In this document: piece by piece, positions 26,099 through 40,430 of the stretch
Position numbering within the stretch: position 1 is the first letter of the stretch
How the letters are laid out: every line of letters begins with the position of its first letter
NCBI RefSeq assembly: GCF_001949145.1
Contig: NW_019091364.1
Coordinates: 3,803,964 to 3,867,963 of the forward strand
Length of the DNA stretch: 64,000 nucleotides
Direction: 5' to 3'
Source: Acanthaster planci
Lineage: Eukaryota > Echinodermata > Asteroidea > Valvatida > Acanthasteridae
Program-made: the position numbers and the translations under genes
Notes under the pieces: generated by a model
Seen by the model: only the letters and a program-made list of their open reading frames with translations
The model's database searches: none
Told to the model about the DNA's origin: nothing

Positions 26099-26275
26099 AT
26101 GAGCAATGAAAGTACTACCACTGTGAGTATCCACCTCACCGATAAGATGCTGTGGCTTACCAAATTGCTAAAACACGCCTCCAGTTTAAGAGCTCGTGCA
26201 CTGAATGCTGCCACCGCGGTGGTGGCGTCTCATAAGGAGCTATTCATTCGGCGCCAGCTGCCTGAAAATAAGCTT
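26099..26275 (+). CDS. Candidate first coding exon, unknown product
   Basis: Open frame of 59 codons from ATG 26099 running into a consensus donor (AAGCTT then GTAAGT), phase 0. The product is Lys/Arg/Ala-rich with an amphipathic-looking middle (LLKHASSLRARALNAATAVV) and no match that I recognise. Base composition is more GC-rich than the surroundings. Just upstream is a seven-codon upstream frame with a strong start context (AAGATGGC at 26072, stop at 26093-26095). It could be the 5' exon of a gene whose other exons lie downstream on the plus strand, or a chance frame. No partner exon could be identified with confidence. Confidence 0.3.
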
Positions 26276-29200
26276 GTAAGTTTATGATATACTCTATATT
26301 ACGCTGTAGTAGTTACTTGCTGCATCACAAGCTCTGTTTCATCGAGTGGATATCCTAGCTGTTATGCATGTGGAAATTTCTGTTGTTGAGTCATTGATTT
26401 GAGTTTGAAAAACTTCCTTTCAGGTGTAGTGATGATTTTGTTGTACTTACTGCTTAACGGTTCCGCAGTAGAGACGGGATCAGTCCCCCGGCCAAAAGTC
26501 GGCTGTTAGGCGGCGCCCCGAAATTGGGGGTCTACACACAATATATCACCATTCACCAAACAGCGAGGATAACCCATCCTAGCATCAAACCAATGTGAGA
26601 AAAACCACAACGGCCACCCCTCTGAGTCTTTAAGAATTTATGTAGTTTATGTTTGATTATGTAGATCAGGTGAATTTCCAACAGCAACTATCAAAATGAG
26701 TGAAAAGGTCAAATATTTGTGTTCCTGTGTTGAGGAATGCATGTACTACATGCAGTATGTCAGCATTAATTCAACATTATTCACGAGTGTATAATTAGGA
26801 AAAGGAGCAGTTCCTGAATACAAAGTTCAGTTAAGACTAATGGAAACACTTTGGGAATGCCCACCTCACTGCCTTGCCAAACCAATTACTCTGTGACCTC
26901 GTCCAATCGAAGCTCCGCAGTAAGCCGGTAACTGCTCTCTGATCTTCTCCATAATAGATTTTTTATCCACTCAGCTCAAAGGGAACCACAGTGAACTGAT
27001 GGCTCCTCGTTGTCGAGGGTAATTGTGAAATAGAAATGTGATGAAAAACAGCAGCGGCTGTTGCTGGGCGCAGTTTTACCGTGTTGCCTACCAGTTGGCA
27101 CTTACCTTGTGTTAACTTGTGCTTACTGAGCAGAAAATAAGGGTGCTGCTTAATTAAAGTGCAACTGTATACAATGAAGTTTTCTGAAAGTTTAGACTCT
27201 TCTTCAACGTATGGAAACTACTTCACATTCCTTTTAGATTTATTTCCTCAAAAAGTGCTTATTCTTAACATTTAAAATTATACATGCTTTTCCTGGACAA
27301 CTGAGGGAGCTGCTGCTGCGACGTCATGAAGGGAAGATATGGCTCTGTCCATTGTTGTTTCTGTGCAAATTGTGAGCCCGCAGAATTTACTCTCTAAAAA
27401 AACATTCGGAGAAAGGGCTACTTTCAAAACTCCGAATCACCACAGGCCAGCAAAATCGTAAATATACAACTTTGGGGGGCATAAACCATGATAACATTGA
27501 AAACTTATTCCTGAGATGATATCACAGTTATGCTCATGAATATGGAAATCCCAATTAGCATGAGAACCAAAAGGGCAACAAAATACCCTTAAATATAATG
27601 AAATTAACATGGGAAGTACCGTTAACTGAGACACAAACGTGCATTTTGGAAGTTTAGAAAACAATCCAACATTGGTGCCACCGTTTTTCCAGTATTTCAT
27701 GGCGCCAATATACTTTAGTTTGAGTACCCATAGAGATTACCATTGTTACGTCACTCATGAAAGCAACATTTCTCCTTGAATCCACCAAGAGTTGAAGTGC
27801 ACCCACAAGCGGTAGAGAAAGACAGATTGCTGTAAGTTTTCCAAGTATGTTCTTTCACGTGTCCTGCGTGTACGCAGACATACATACAGAAATATATTGA
27901 GGACTAAATTTGTTGTGTACTCAGCGTGCTCTGCAACATTGATCTCCATTATAAACGCGCGCCTATGCGGCAAGTACCACAAAAAACAAACCAAAAAAAC
28001 AACAACAATAAACAAACAAACAAACAACCCCCCCCAAAAAAAAAACACGCCCTCTTTGTTTCCTCGGAGCGGATAAACTTGCTCTTACTATTGTTGCTAC
28101 TTCGCGGGTTTTAGTGAAAAGAGGCTCTGTTAGCACAGTATGGATGTTGAGCAGGGCTATGGAATTGGGCTATCACAGACTCCTCAGCGTAGACCTTACT
28201 GTAACAATTCTGATCTCGCATTTAGGGTCAATAATTAAGACACATTTTTGTAAATTCAAGTACCGTTCATTTACGCACTGGTGCTGGCATTTAATACAGA
28301 GTCATCAGCGTTACAGTTACAAAGCAAAGCTTGCTTTTGTCAGAACGATTCCTCACGAAAATACCCTGTGTCGAAATTGCTTTAGTTGGGAAATAGCTAT
28401 GTGCTTTGCCGGTCTTAAACTAACGTTTAAGATCGGCCAGGCACATATTTATTTCTACTCATAAATACCTTTTTTAGTCATAGTCACAAGAAGTCAATAG
28501 GCCTATATGACAGATTTCCAATGATTTTGGTGTAGAATCTTACTTTCCTTTTTCCGAACACCCCCATCCATTTTTATGATACGGTTGTCCAAAATAATCT
28601 TCTTATATGGACTTAGCGCGCGCGTGCACACAGACTCTTGACCAGTCAGAATTGAGTAAACTGTCTCGTATCCTCGCGGCAGTGCGTGATTGACGCTGCG
28701 GACGTTATACCTTCTAGGCGGGCATTATCAAATGTTAATACACGGTCAAGTTGCACGTTGTTGAATAGGGAGAATATCTGAGGTATTTATGAATATTTCT
28801 TAAGTATTTCTAAAACAACCTTAAGCTGATGTTTGATCCTCACCTGGACCTTCGAATAACTCTTTGCGGAATGCAAATGACAGCGGTGCACCTAAATGTT
28901 TCAAGAGACTGGGAGACACACTCATGTGAATTGCATGGGCTTCAACAGTTCTGTGAGTTTGGAAGAACTAAAGACAGGACCAGACTTTTCGTTTGGCATT
29001 GGCAACAAACACTGCTTCAGTGAAGTCGTTTTGCAAAATCTTTGTAAGTCCACACCAGAGGTCTATATTTACCCAATAAAGACTCCATGTCCCTTTGAAT
29101 TTATCATTTCAAATTCATGTTACTGTGTATGTCATTTAAAACAAGGCAAATAAAGTGGAGTTTTTCAATGCGCAATTTTTGATGTTTGGCCCGAGTCTGA

Positions 29201-29368
29201 ATCGGGCATCGATGTCCCCGGCTGTGGCCATTCATCGTAATGATGACGGACCGCAAAGGATTGTGGGGGATGCAGCTAAGTACGATGGAACGCTTTATCT
29301 CAGCAACGACGAGTGTTTTAAATTATACAGCTTCTACAAGTTGAAGAGATGAGGAAAGAAGGCTGGTG
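26276..29368. other. Region between candidate exon and bursicon alpha copy 1
   Basis: Would be intron if the frame at 26099 is real. One splice-bounded frame at 28949-29043 is a possible plus-strand exon. A poly-A/C-rich tract lies near 27980-28045. The bursicon alpha copy 1 3' UTR must fall at the right end. Confidence 0.4.
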
Positions 29369-29782
29369 TCACTGTGGGTATAAATCAGAGAGGTAGTCTG
29401 TCAAGCGGACCACCTCTGGTACAGCTCCCACGCTCTTCACGTTGCACGGCCGACATTTACAATCTCGAGCCAGCCGCACCTCAGCTAAGTGATAGGGCGG
29501 TAGGTTCTGTGGGCATTTGAACCTTACATTGACGGTGCGATACCCAACCTCCTGACAGCATTGGCAGGACCGCTCTATTGACCCATAGTCCATAGGTGAC
29601 ACGCGAGAGTACGAGGGACAGGTGCCCCGGCAGCCGAAGGAGATCAACCGCTTGGGTAGGCAGCCGCGTTTGGCGGCCGTAATGGTCTGCCGGACAGCAA
29701 GCCTGCGGCACGTGCTTGTCGTCAGGGAGACGAGGCAAGTTAGCAGGATGAGGACTAGAGCGCTTCTTACGATGGTTGGCAT
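29369..29782 (-). CDS. Bursicon alpha-type cystine-knot hormone subunit, copy 1
   Basis: Complete 137-residue secreted protein in one coding exon. A splice acceptor (TTTGCTTTCTAG) lies just upstream, so the exon starts at 29828 with 46 bases of 5' UTR and an unseen non-coding exon further up. ATG 29782 has A at -3 and begins a signal peptide (residues 1-24); upstream in-frame residues partly come from intron and are not used. Eleven mature cysteines at 25, 41, 51, 55, 73, 75, 76, 90, 108, 110 and 113 follow the bursicon alpha pattern. Diagnostic blocks are SFGCRGTC (48-55), ERSCQCCQE (70-78; ERSCMCCQE in insects) and CKCRPC (108-113; CMCRPC in insects). After the knot comes a short tail of 24 residues. 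Known role in arthropods: alpha chain of the bursicon heterodimer acting on an LGR2-type receptor; the role here is inferred from family only. The second alpha-type gene is at 40.4 kb in opposite orientation. Confidence 0.9.
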   Translation of the reverse strand: MPTIVRSALVLILLTCLVSLTTSTCRRLAVRQTITAAKRGCLPKRLISFGCRGTCPSYSRVSPMDYGSIERSCQCCQEVGYRTVNVRFKCPQNLPPYHLAEVRLARDCKCRPCNVKSVGAVPEVVRLTDYLSDLYPQ

Positions 29783-32700
29783 GGTAACAGGCCTTTGGTA
29801 TGACGTCAACCCGTTCCACGGTGTGGGCCTAGAAAGCAAAAAACAAAAACTAAAAATTTACCTCGTTTTGCATTTGCGATTCGAATGAAGGCCTGTTAAC
29901 GGTAGTTCCATAGTACAACAGCACTAGATGATATTGTAAAGCTTTGTTGGATTACTCCATCCAAAGAGAAACTGACATGCAAACCCACCCAGACCAACAA
30001 AATGAATACATGTAATGCCTGGATTATGATGAAGAATTAACCCTATATTTTCACGAGAGAAATCCATACAACACCACAGAAAGTTAAGTTCACCTGTCAG
30101 TCCAAGACGTTTTCCATCAAAATTACTCTAATGCACATTATCTGAGCAGAAAGTTTTCCGCCCTCTAAAATGTGCATTTAGTGTGGAGGATCACTTCAAA
30201 TTTGATCATGCAGAGCCTACTTTCTATACTTTACGCTGTCCCCTTTCATTCCTCACTTCACATCGCTAGTGATTTCGCATGCAGGTCACGTTTATTTTGT
30301 GCACGCCGAGGTTTCCCATTGCGTATGAAAAGTCATCCAAATGTGCACTTGAGCCTATAAAGCGATGCCCGAAAACAGCGCATAAAAAGTAAACTTTTTA
30401 TGTTAATCATAACAGCTGTATTTAAAAGCAATTGAATGATTGACCATTCATTTACAATGATCATATTTGTTTAGATATAGATTTCCGAATTGATCAATAC
30501 TCTTTAAGACCATTATACGTCTTCAGTTTGAGTGTACATCAAGAAAATAAATTGTCTCTTGTCAAATAAAATACACACCGTCCAATGACGTTGCTCCTTT
30601 CGATGTTTCTTTCAAAGTGAATTACTGATCACCATATACGAACCGTCAAACGAAATACATGGAAAAGACCTTACCCTCCTGTTTAGACCGCAAAACGTCA
30701 GAGATGCACTGAGCTGGTATATACGCGGGAGTCCCAAGGTCGCTGTGTGAAACCACCTCAGACACAGGGCTAAGTGGATGTTTCAATGACTTGTCTCTAT
30801 TCCCCTCACCTCGGAGGACAGCAAGTTTGATGGTGATTAAGCTGCTTTTTTCTCGACGGTAATCGTCGTATGGGCAGACCTTTGTAGAGCAGCCGCCTTC
30901 TGCAATAGACGTTAACAAATGCCACGCTACTCCAGAATGGCGGCCGATACGCGGGCCGGCCAGATGATCTGTTTGCCTCCTTTTCAAGACGAGACAAGTG
31001 GAATGCTGAGCAGGTACAGACGCCACTGGTTGGCTGTTGTGATCCCCTGTCGATTCCCTGTGCTTCGGAATTCGAACGGCTCTGCTCGTAACAATTCATT
31101 GCTAAACAGGACCTCACACGTTCGCCGAGAGCCCGGTACGATCGTGTTGGCCAGGCCGGAACTGTAATACGGAAATGGCGCCATAGGCATGCAACGTTGC
31201 ACGTAAAACACAAACACGCAAAACTACGAAAAAGCACCAAAACAAAACCACAACGGAAAACCAAAAACGAGAAGCAATAAAAAATCTGAACAAAAAACCC
31301 AAAACAAAACAGAAAAACAACAAATAAGAACCAAAATCCCCCAATAAAAAACTTTAAAACAAAAGCAAATACAAAAGAAAAAACTACATCTCTATGCTGC
31401 ATGTTATTAGAATGATTGAATAGTTTCATCAGTTCTGTAATCATGAAGGTAGGCCTAATCACTTTAATTCCCTGCCTATTGTTTCAACCAAAAAAATGTC
31501 ACATGCGTCGGGTGTACATACGGACCTAGCACAGATTACTTCAAAAGGCCCCGGCCCTCTCCCCCCATGAGCCATTTATTGACATAACACTTCGATGTAG
31601 GGTCCAGAATGATACATAGGTCCAGAGAAATATGGCTGAGTGATTAAAACATTAGACTCTTCGTAATTAACGTGCTAAAGCAACAAAGCGCTGGAAACGA
31701 GAGATCTTGCCCGCAGCAAGCGAATGCTTATATGAAAGAGTTGCCTTGGTCATATTGACTGCAGGCAAAATGATTTCAGTAACGTCACAGTAATGAAATG
31801 GTTTAGAAGGGTAAATTCGTTAAGAGTTTTGGATGAGAGAGGTAGGAATTTGCTCGTTCAGAGCCTCCATCTCTCAAGGTCTCAGAAGCCTTCGGCAATA
31901 AACAGTTATCGTTTATGGAAGAGCCGCTTCAAACAGAAAAAAATGATTCGACTTGTTGAAGAAAAATCTTACATGGCTACATACGTCTTCGCTCTTGTCT
32001 ACGGGGCAAAAGCCCTTTCTAATCTTTCATTAGGGACTTTTGGCGAAGAAGCTAACGTCTCTGGCTTCAATAAAGTGAATCACACAACCTTATTATTTTC
32101 TGGACAAGTGGAGCTATTTCTGGCAAGATAGCTCTCATTATCAGCTGAGCGTTGCTCACAATACACTGTAGCCTCCAACGGATAAAGAAACTGAGATGGA
32201 CACACAAATGAGCCGCAGGTGTTGCAGGGGACTTGGGGTACGACTGCGCAACTCGGCAATGGACGATTATAGTCTCACCGTTGAGCCGAGTAAGACACCC
32301 AGTGCTTTAGGTGTGATAAAGTTTTTTGTGATAAAATCTGTTTCAGCTGTTCACTGCATTGGAAATTGCATTACTTGCATTCTATATTGCAGCGTGAGAT
32401 TTAATCGTCATAAATTGAATATCATGATTTAATTGTTAATGTAACTTTTTCCTATATTTTTGGCAAACCCTGATACAGAAAACAAGCTCCAACAAATTCA
32501 ACAAGATCCTTTCATTAGTGGAAGGTTTCATATGTCGAAGGAAATGGCCGCTTGTTCCCAACTAGAAATCTGGCAAAAAGACGAGAAAAATTTTTAATGG
32601 TGCAGCTGAAAAGGACGTAAAGTTTGAGCGTTTCAGGATACATTAACAAATTTCCTAAACTACAGTAAGAAAAAGGAACGTGTCAACTTCTGACTTAATA

Positions 32701-35700
32701 TTGCAGATCAGGCAATATATTGCAACTATTTAGAGACATTCTGTTTCCAGGGATTTGTCCAATATTTACTGAAGGAATTGAGTGAGACTGGAAGTGGTTA
32801 CACAATTTTATTTTCTTCAAAGGTGGTTTCTCACACGCTAAATTACTTTTTTTTCTGCATTCACTTCATGAAAATATTGACATTCTACAATATTTGTTCC
32901 GAGAACTAACAACGATGAACGGAGGAGACTACATCGTTGACGACAGAGTATGTTTGCAAAACCGCACCATGTATCAATCGTGTTCACAAGCTTTGGAGAT
33001 TACACTCCGCGCCAAATTAGATTTGCCATTCTTACGGGACACACTAAACTATTGTGCAATTTGTACGCGCAGGACTATTTGCAACGGGAAAATGTATTCG
33101 GGTTTTATACACAAAAGGGATTATGAAACAGAAATACTGTCCATTGTGTATGGACAAAATGACTTACGAGGGAAAAGAGGCATCTGAAATTAACACCGCA
33201 GGGCATGTGCATCACGTTTAATTTGCAGGGTTGTTGTGTCTTATTTCAAATTGATATTCGACTCGCATTAAAAAAAAAAACCCAAGGCAGTATCTCTCAG
33301 ACAGACGTTACCATTTACTATGCATTTTTTAAAAACCATTTTAACCCTGTACAACCTTGTACGGGGACCTGTGTCTAGTATGTAAAGTGCTTATTCATGT
33401 TTTTTATAAATAATACCGGGAAATCCTCTTTTTGTGACTGGCAGTAAGTTAAATTTCAACCTAGTCATTCAAAGCCTCACTCAGGAATAGCTTCCGAACG
33501 TTACATCTCGCACACCGTTTCCACACTCACGAGGATCTTAGTTCAGGTGCATCGTTGGATATTTGAAAAAGAAAATCGTGAAAAGCGACATTCACGATGC
33601 AGCTACAAAAAAACATGCAGGGCAAGAAATTTTTGAACTTGAGTAACAGGTGTATTAATGCACCATGGCATGAAGTCCACGACGTGGTCGATGCAGTGTA
33701 AAGGGCGCCACCTTTTGAAACGAATGGGGCCAAACGAATGGGCCACGTGGTAGTAAATGTACATAAAAAAGAGAACACTGAAACGCTACATACAGTGAGA
33801 GTTACTCGGCATAAAAGACCTGTCATTCGTCCCAACCTTTGTGATGAGTATAAACAGGTCAAATGAAAATCTGGACCGCCGGGAGGTGTACCACCAGTTC
33901 CTTTCTGCACTTATTAGAAATTTAATGAAGCCAGCATTCAACCGTCCATGACATACTACACTCCATGTGACAATCGCATGGAGACTGGGGTCAATTGAAA
34001 TATTGAAACGTTGAAGACCTAGACTGCCTTTCCCCTTTATTTTAAAAGCTATTACCTTTAATCATGTGTCGCTACTGGCCCTAAATACAAAACACGTTAC
34101 GGAAGCTGCGTGAGCACATAGCACATCAATACAAATACGATCATTCAGCAGAAAAATGATAGGGTATAATTACAAGCGCCACAGATCGTACATTTTGAAT
34201 ATCACATGGTAAATAATCCCATTGAAGTTACGTATTTAAATGCACGTAGTTTGCGGGATTTTTTATTCACGTTATTCTTCATCTTTTTTTGACATTCATA
34301 AATGGCAAGTGTAAAATTCTGTAGATAGTTTTGCTCCATTAAGCTCTACTGTTTTATAAAGTTGTCCAGTTCTGGTTCTATTGTGACTTCTCTGTAAAGC
34401 TCAGAGCAAGAACATTACTCGTCTTATCGGAGCATGATTTTTTCTCCCCCGGCACAATGGACAAATAATATTAGGTCATTATTATACATGTGGTCGTCAA
34501 TCTACCAAACTATTCTAGTATTTAATTTGGCCTGAATAAAAATTTATACTTCTCATCTAATCCGATGTACACCAGTCACATGCTTTTGTCAAATACCAAG
34601 TGTCAATGAAGACCGAAAGTCAACGACGGGTGACGACCGGATGTCAATATTATGCAGGGCATTTCTCAAAATCTGTTTGATGAGCAATGCTTTTTTTTTT
34701 TTACTAACGCTCAGACGCGTTTCAAACGTCAATCCCATCGATGGGCTTTACAGCACGATGCTTCTCGGCTGAAGTTACCGGTACAAGTTTAACGACTTCC
34801 CGCAAAAGAAGCGCATGACTTTTAACACGTACGCATCTTTCGAAGTTTATAGATCAGCAAGTTCGCAGGGAGTAAGGAGCCCGCATCGTGCCCCCGTAAT
34901 CCAAACATTTTGATTAACTCCATTCCACAGAACACTTTGGAAAGCATAAACTTGCTCAAACCCCACCTTCGCACAGTTTACTTGAGAAGTCAGCAGCAAT
35001 TGTCGACCTGCCTCGTGATCACTTAACTAACAAAATAAACTGCCTGCCACTCATCTCAAAATACCTGTACGCGTGCATCAGCGAGGTTGAGAACACGTAA
35101 ACAGGTCGGGCAGGACAAATAAATTGTGATGTTCCACAACTTCGAAGTAGATGCCAGGAAAAAGCCGTGAGCGGGTTAGGCCAGGGATGTCGTCAATATG
35201 TTTTGACCATTTATAAAGTTATCAACGATGCAAGAGTAAACGGGGGAACTATTCCCTGGACAGTTGTTAGACTATATAAAAACACAAAATTATATCAGTT
35301 GAAAGCATTCTTTAAAAAAAAAAGTTGTGAAAATCAAAGGTCTGTCCTTGAATGATTTCTACCCATATTTCACCCCATATTACTACTGCCCAGCTCATGA
35401 TATACTCGGCACACTATGAATGCAAAACGACTTGCGCGAGAGTGAGTCTTCTTCAACTTTTTGATTCTTGGCATGGGCTACACTGCCCGTTTACTTCCTA
35501 TCCCCACCAGCAAAATCCTGCGCCACTGGTCGCTTGTTTGAGTCTTCCGTTCTGTACGTGCACGGTGCTCGCCACAAGCGCTCCAGGATCAAAAGGGCCA
35601 AAGGATATTTTGACATACATGTGAAAATCGACAGACGGATTTCAGAAAAAAAGAAAGTCCCTTGGGTTACACAACTGCGGAATAATCGCTTTCCATCTCG

Positions 35701-38700
35701 CATTGTTACATGGCACGTAGCCCCAGTGGGTTCAGTTCTAAGGTACGGATTCTCAGCTTCGGTCCATTAAAGCGTAGAGCATATGGGAACAAGGTTCGGT
35801 TCCTCCGGCCTTGACAGGAAATGATCTTGTTGGACATTCAAATCTTCGGGGGAAAAGGAGCCTCTTGGGAATCAATGGATTTTGTGTAAACGTCACAGTA
35901 ATGTAGTTATTTCTGAAGTGCTCAAATGGACGTAACCAGCTTCTAGTTACCTATGGAATCTTACGACCACATTATCACTGTCACATCTCCACGAAGGCAA
36001 GAGGTTGTGCTACATTCGATTCAAACTATAGACGACTGGATTACATTTGCATAACTGCTGCGCGGAAAAATCTTTCGCAGAACCGCTATATTGCAAACGA
36101 TGTAGTTTAACTTGACAACTACAAAGAGCACAGACACCAAAATGTCAAATTACCACATTTTGCAGTGTAATCAGAGCTCTTATGAAGTGTTCCAAAGGTT
36201 GTAAGTTCACATTCCATTCTTTGCCAATGACGTGCTATCGTTCAACAATTAAGGATATCACAAGTGATAACCCAACTGGCGACAGAGATATGGGACATAC
36301 ACAGCCGGAACTTGGGATTCACAGAGGGAAGACAATGTCACACGCCGGAACAATACCTGAAATTTATTTTCAAGATGTAAATTTTTCGGAAATTTAATTC
36401 TGAGAAGAGTTATACCCGGGGACCTGATGCGAGATTTGAATGGCAATAGAACCGATGTTAATACACCTGGATCATCTTTCTCGATTATCTTCTTCATTTG
36501 CATCCAAAGTTAGAGAGGACTAAATTAATATGGGAACGAAGGGAGGCGTTAAGACCAGAAAATGTTACGTGAAGCCGGCAGAGAATGGGTGAATAACAGA
36601 AATACGCAAATGTACAGTGTTTCAAATCGAATGGGCCAATCTCTTGGCCAAATTTGAAACAGACTCAAATGACCTCATACAATCTTCAGATTTCGAAACA
36701 CTAAATCTGAATCCCTTTAAGGAACACTTGAGGGAGAACGGTCCTGATGAGGCCAATAGGTCCGTGATATCCATGTTTTGTATTACATTAACCAAGAGGG
36801 TCACAATGCGCGAACAAGGCGGACCCGAGAACCAACATCCAATTCTCCTATTATGCGGAGAGACTCTGGGGAAAACTCAAAGAGGGCAGAGAAGAAAAAA
36901 AGATTATTCGTGAAATCCAAACCAACACTCCAAACTCAAGCAGCCAATTCCAAAAGACATGATGAAGGTCTGCTGGGAGTTCAGTGCTGCGGTCCTCCAA
37001 CTTCACTAAAAATAACAAGATTGGAAAAACAGCGGGTACTTCAGAGCTTAGTGACGGGGGATCTCTTAATGGAGCCCCATATTTGGTTTATGTTCAGGAG
37101 AGGCTATTGAAAAGTACTGTTCCTCCTCAGAAGGTTTATTTTATATTTTTGCTTGGATAAAGCAGATGGACCGTATGACGTATCTAAACAAACCTGACAG
37201 AAATGAAACTTAAAACCTGCACTTTCGTTTCATTAATCCAAGATAAATTGACAAGGAGCTGAAGCCTGGTTGAGGACAACAGGTGCGGTCGTGTCCCCAA
37301 GACCGTTGTCTGCGATACCTCTTTAATGCTCCGAGACGCACGAGTTGAACACTCGTCTCGACATGGATGACTTGGAACTGAACAGGGGGAAAGTGAGTTA
37401 AAATCCCTTGTGTAGTTTGTTTAACGGATAACCTGAACCCAGAGAATAAGAAGAGTACCGGTAGCACCGAAGTCAAAAGAAAAGATGACAAGTTGGGGGG
37501 CAAACGAAAGACTGAGTTTGTGCAGTCTGTGAGTGATAGAACTTCGCAATGTACACTTAAAGCCATTAACGATGGCATGTCATTGTTTAAACTCTCGGTC
37601 AAAATTCTTTAACTTCAAGAGACAAGGGTTCAGGTTGACACACAACACGCTCTCTATTAACTCATTCACGGTAATAACTTCTGTTGAGAAAACGAATGGC
37701 AGTCGCTGAGAAAATGGGTCGTTCAAGCGCCCTTTCCAACAACAAAGCACTCTCGGCGCGTCCAGTGCTACATTCACCACACTGCATGTGTCCAATCCCA
37801 ATGATATCACAGCGGGCCCGTGGGTTGATGGCTGGCCGATAAGTCACGTAGACCGACGTGTGTGACTATACGTGTCCCGGACAGCCATGGACGGATCGAC
37901 ACGATACCTAGTTTTCCCAGAAAATTAGTCATTGTGAGAGGATCATGTCGTTTTTTTTCCTTTTCGAAAAGGTGGTCCTAAGAGTTGGAAACGCCACATT
38001 TTTGTCAAACAATGGGTACGTGCGATGCGTGAAATTATCGACTTGGCCAAAAGTTTTCAATTTTGAAGGATTATGCTCGTAGTGGGTGTTTTACACATAG
38101 TAGTAAGTAAGTTTTCTATGATCTCATTTCACTGTCAATTCACAACTGGCGGCAATCTACAGAGCAAATGTCCCCACGTTCTTTATTTCTCTCAACTTCT
38201 TTAAATTAACAGTTGGCTCTATAACCCCAATCAAGGAAGCCCGACATCGCATCATGTACGACACGAATTCACTGAAGCAATGGTTCATTAAGTCAGAGTT
38301 GGTAAGGCGTGTCGCTGTGAAATCATTTAAGCTCCGTTTTAACCGCACAATCAAGTCCAAGTGCATTCAGTCTATGTCAATATTTTAAGAAAGCTACCTG
38401 TCGGCCTTTGACATTGTTTGCCGTCAAACTTCTCGTTTTCAAACCTAAAGAGATTTGTCATGTATGAATCTGTTAACAACACAATTTCCGCCACGTCGGA
38501 GAAAATCTATTTGGAGGAAATGGTTCACTGTTTGACTCGAATAAAAAGTGATTAATGTATCGAAAATCAACCCCCCAAAATAGAAATCAGAGGTACTACA
38601 CTAAGCGGCAACACCCCAGGAGATGGACGCAAACGTCACATTCACAGTGCCGAGCCACGAAACCCCTCACGTAGTGGTTTCTAACCCCCTAATGCGAATG

Positions 38701-40430
38701 GAAAAAAAAAGACCGCACTGTTAGCAGGAAATAAAACAGTGCCAGTGTCATGCGCAACTCGTGCGGAGTGTAATAATTTTTCTCGCTCAAATGAAAAAAA
38801 AAAAATCGCGTCGTACACTGCACCTGCGCAGAACGCGTTGCTATAGGTGACACCATGTTCCGTGTAAGTGACTCTCGTTCATAAAGTGGTCGTGATAGGC
38901 GGGTATAAAAGCATATTGGCCTTGATCGTGGGCTGTCGCATATTTTTGGTACCTCCACGCAAAGCGATAAGTGCTGTATCAACGATTCTGCGGAACACTG
39001 CCAGCCCTTGCAGAGCTATCAATAAAAGTCGCGGCGCAAAGAACACATCACGTCTGACGCGGGGAAAGGTTGGATCTCCATAGTCACAAACAGCACGGAT
39101 TGCAACTCAGCCCTAAGCAAAAGACATCTGCAGCGGTTTCGGTTTCAAACGATAAAAAGCATTTCCGGCGGATTCCTTTACATCGTGCGTCCAACAGCCT
39201 CGTTCTATTCAAAGACCCTTGGAAAGGTAAGCTATCAAGTTTCAGTTGGCTTCTGGTTTAACGAGATCTCTGGTGGATAATTCCGTAATAAAGTCACGAA
39301 AGTGAAAGTGGAATTTCACGAACGCAACGCCGTTACGTAATATGATGCGCGTTTCTACTTCACTTGCAGAAGTACAGAAGAAGAAATCAAAATACTTATC
39401 GGTACCAAGCAAGCCAATAAGCTGCGTGTATAATCTGATTATATACAGACTTCCAAGGGAAAACATTAACAGAAAGTACAGCATTATTGTGAACAAGTAT
39501 ACCCGTAGGATGAATACAACATTACCTTTAATGTTCACCAAGTGTGTTGATAAAGCAATACTGTAGTGTTCGTTATTCGGTAGGCCTGTGTGATATCCAA
39601 GGAAAAATATGCGAATCAGAATTTGGGAATCTCATCAATCAACGTCAACAGTAACCAGTGATCTTTTTTCGAATTCACTGCCAAAAAATGCAGGTTAGTT
39701 GAGGGTGGCGGGATACGCCATTTTCTAAACAAATTAAATTCTTCGATTTTCAAACCACTGTTGATGATAAACGCTGCCTACGCATGGTTCATGCTTCTTC
39801 CGAGCTTGTTTAGAAACATTCCTCGATAGAATATCTACCATCGAATTTGATGTCTTCTTCCGGCCTAGATTTTGCTCATCACAACTGAGAGGAGTCTCTC
39901 AAAAACACTTAAAAAGACGATTATTTGAATAAGAATTACTAGTGCGTCTCGTTGCTCCTGCAGGCTGGTACCTAAGCCGGTAAGGCTTGCAGCATCGTTC
40001 GGGGCATGATGATTATTTAGCTCAAGCTCACCTCAGTTTCCCCCAAGAGACACTCCTTGATCCAATAAATGTCATCTTTCAGAACCATAGGTCTCTGTAA
40101 CTTCAACACAACTGAAAGTTTGCAATAGCCAGTGGGCCTTTGGGATTAAGGGCTTTGTAGATTGAAGGCTTCTTAAGATTTGAATGACAATCGATTTCTG
40201 TTGCAATCTACAACCAGAAAAAAAACTTGTTGTTGCATCATGCCTCCAAGGATACCCAAGGCGTAGTTTGACATTTTGATCTTGAGTTGCTGGTCATCAT
40301 CAGCTTAAAAAAAAGAAGAAAACAAAATTACCACTTCTCAGTTCTGCCTCCACCTTAAAGGTCATGTCAAAATGTGCGTTTTTCTTTCCCTCCAACATTT
40401 TCTCGCTCGCAGCTTTCGACAGGGCGACCC
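29783..40430. other. Spacer between the divergent bursicon alpha genes
   Basis: 10.6 kb between the two alpha coding exons. It must hold the 5' non-coding exons and promoters of one or both, which I cannot locate. An A/C-rich low-complexity tract (31200-31380) makes a spurious 218-codon frame on the minus strand. No other gene is recognised. Confidence 0.5.

Noticed and set aside
30806-31462. 218-codon minus-strand frame
   Set aside because: The N-terminal half is Phe/Val-rich low complexity produced by an A/C-rich tract, and the rest matches nothing.
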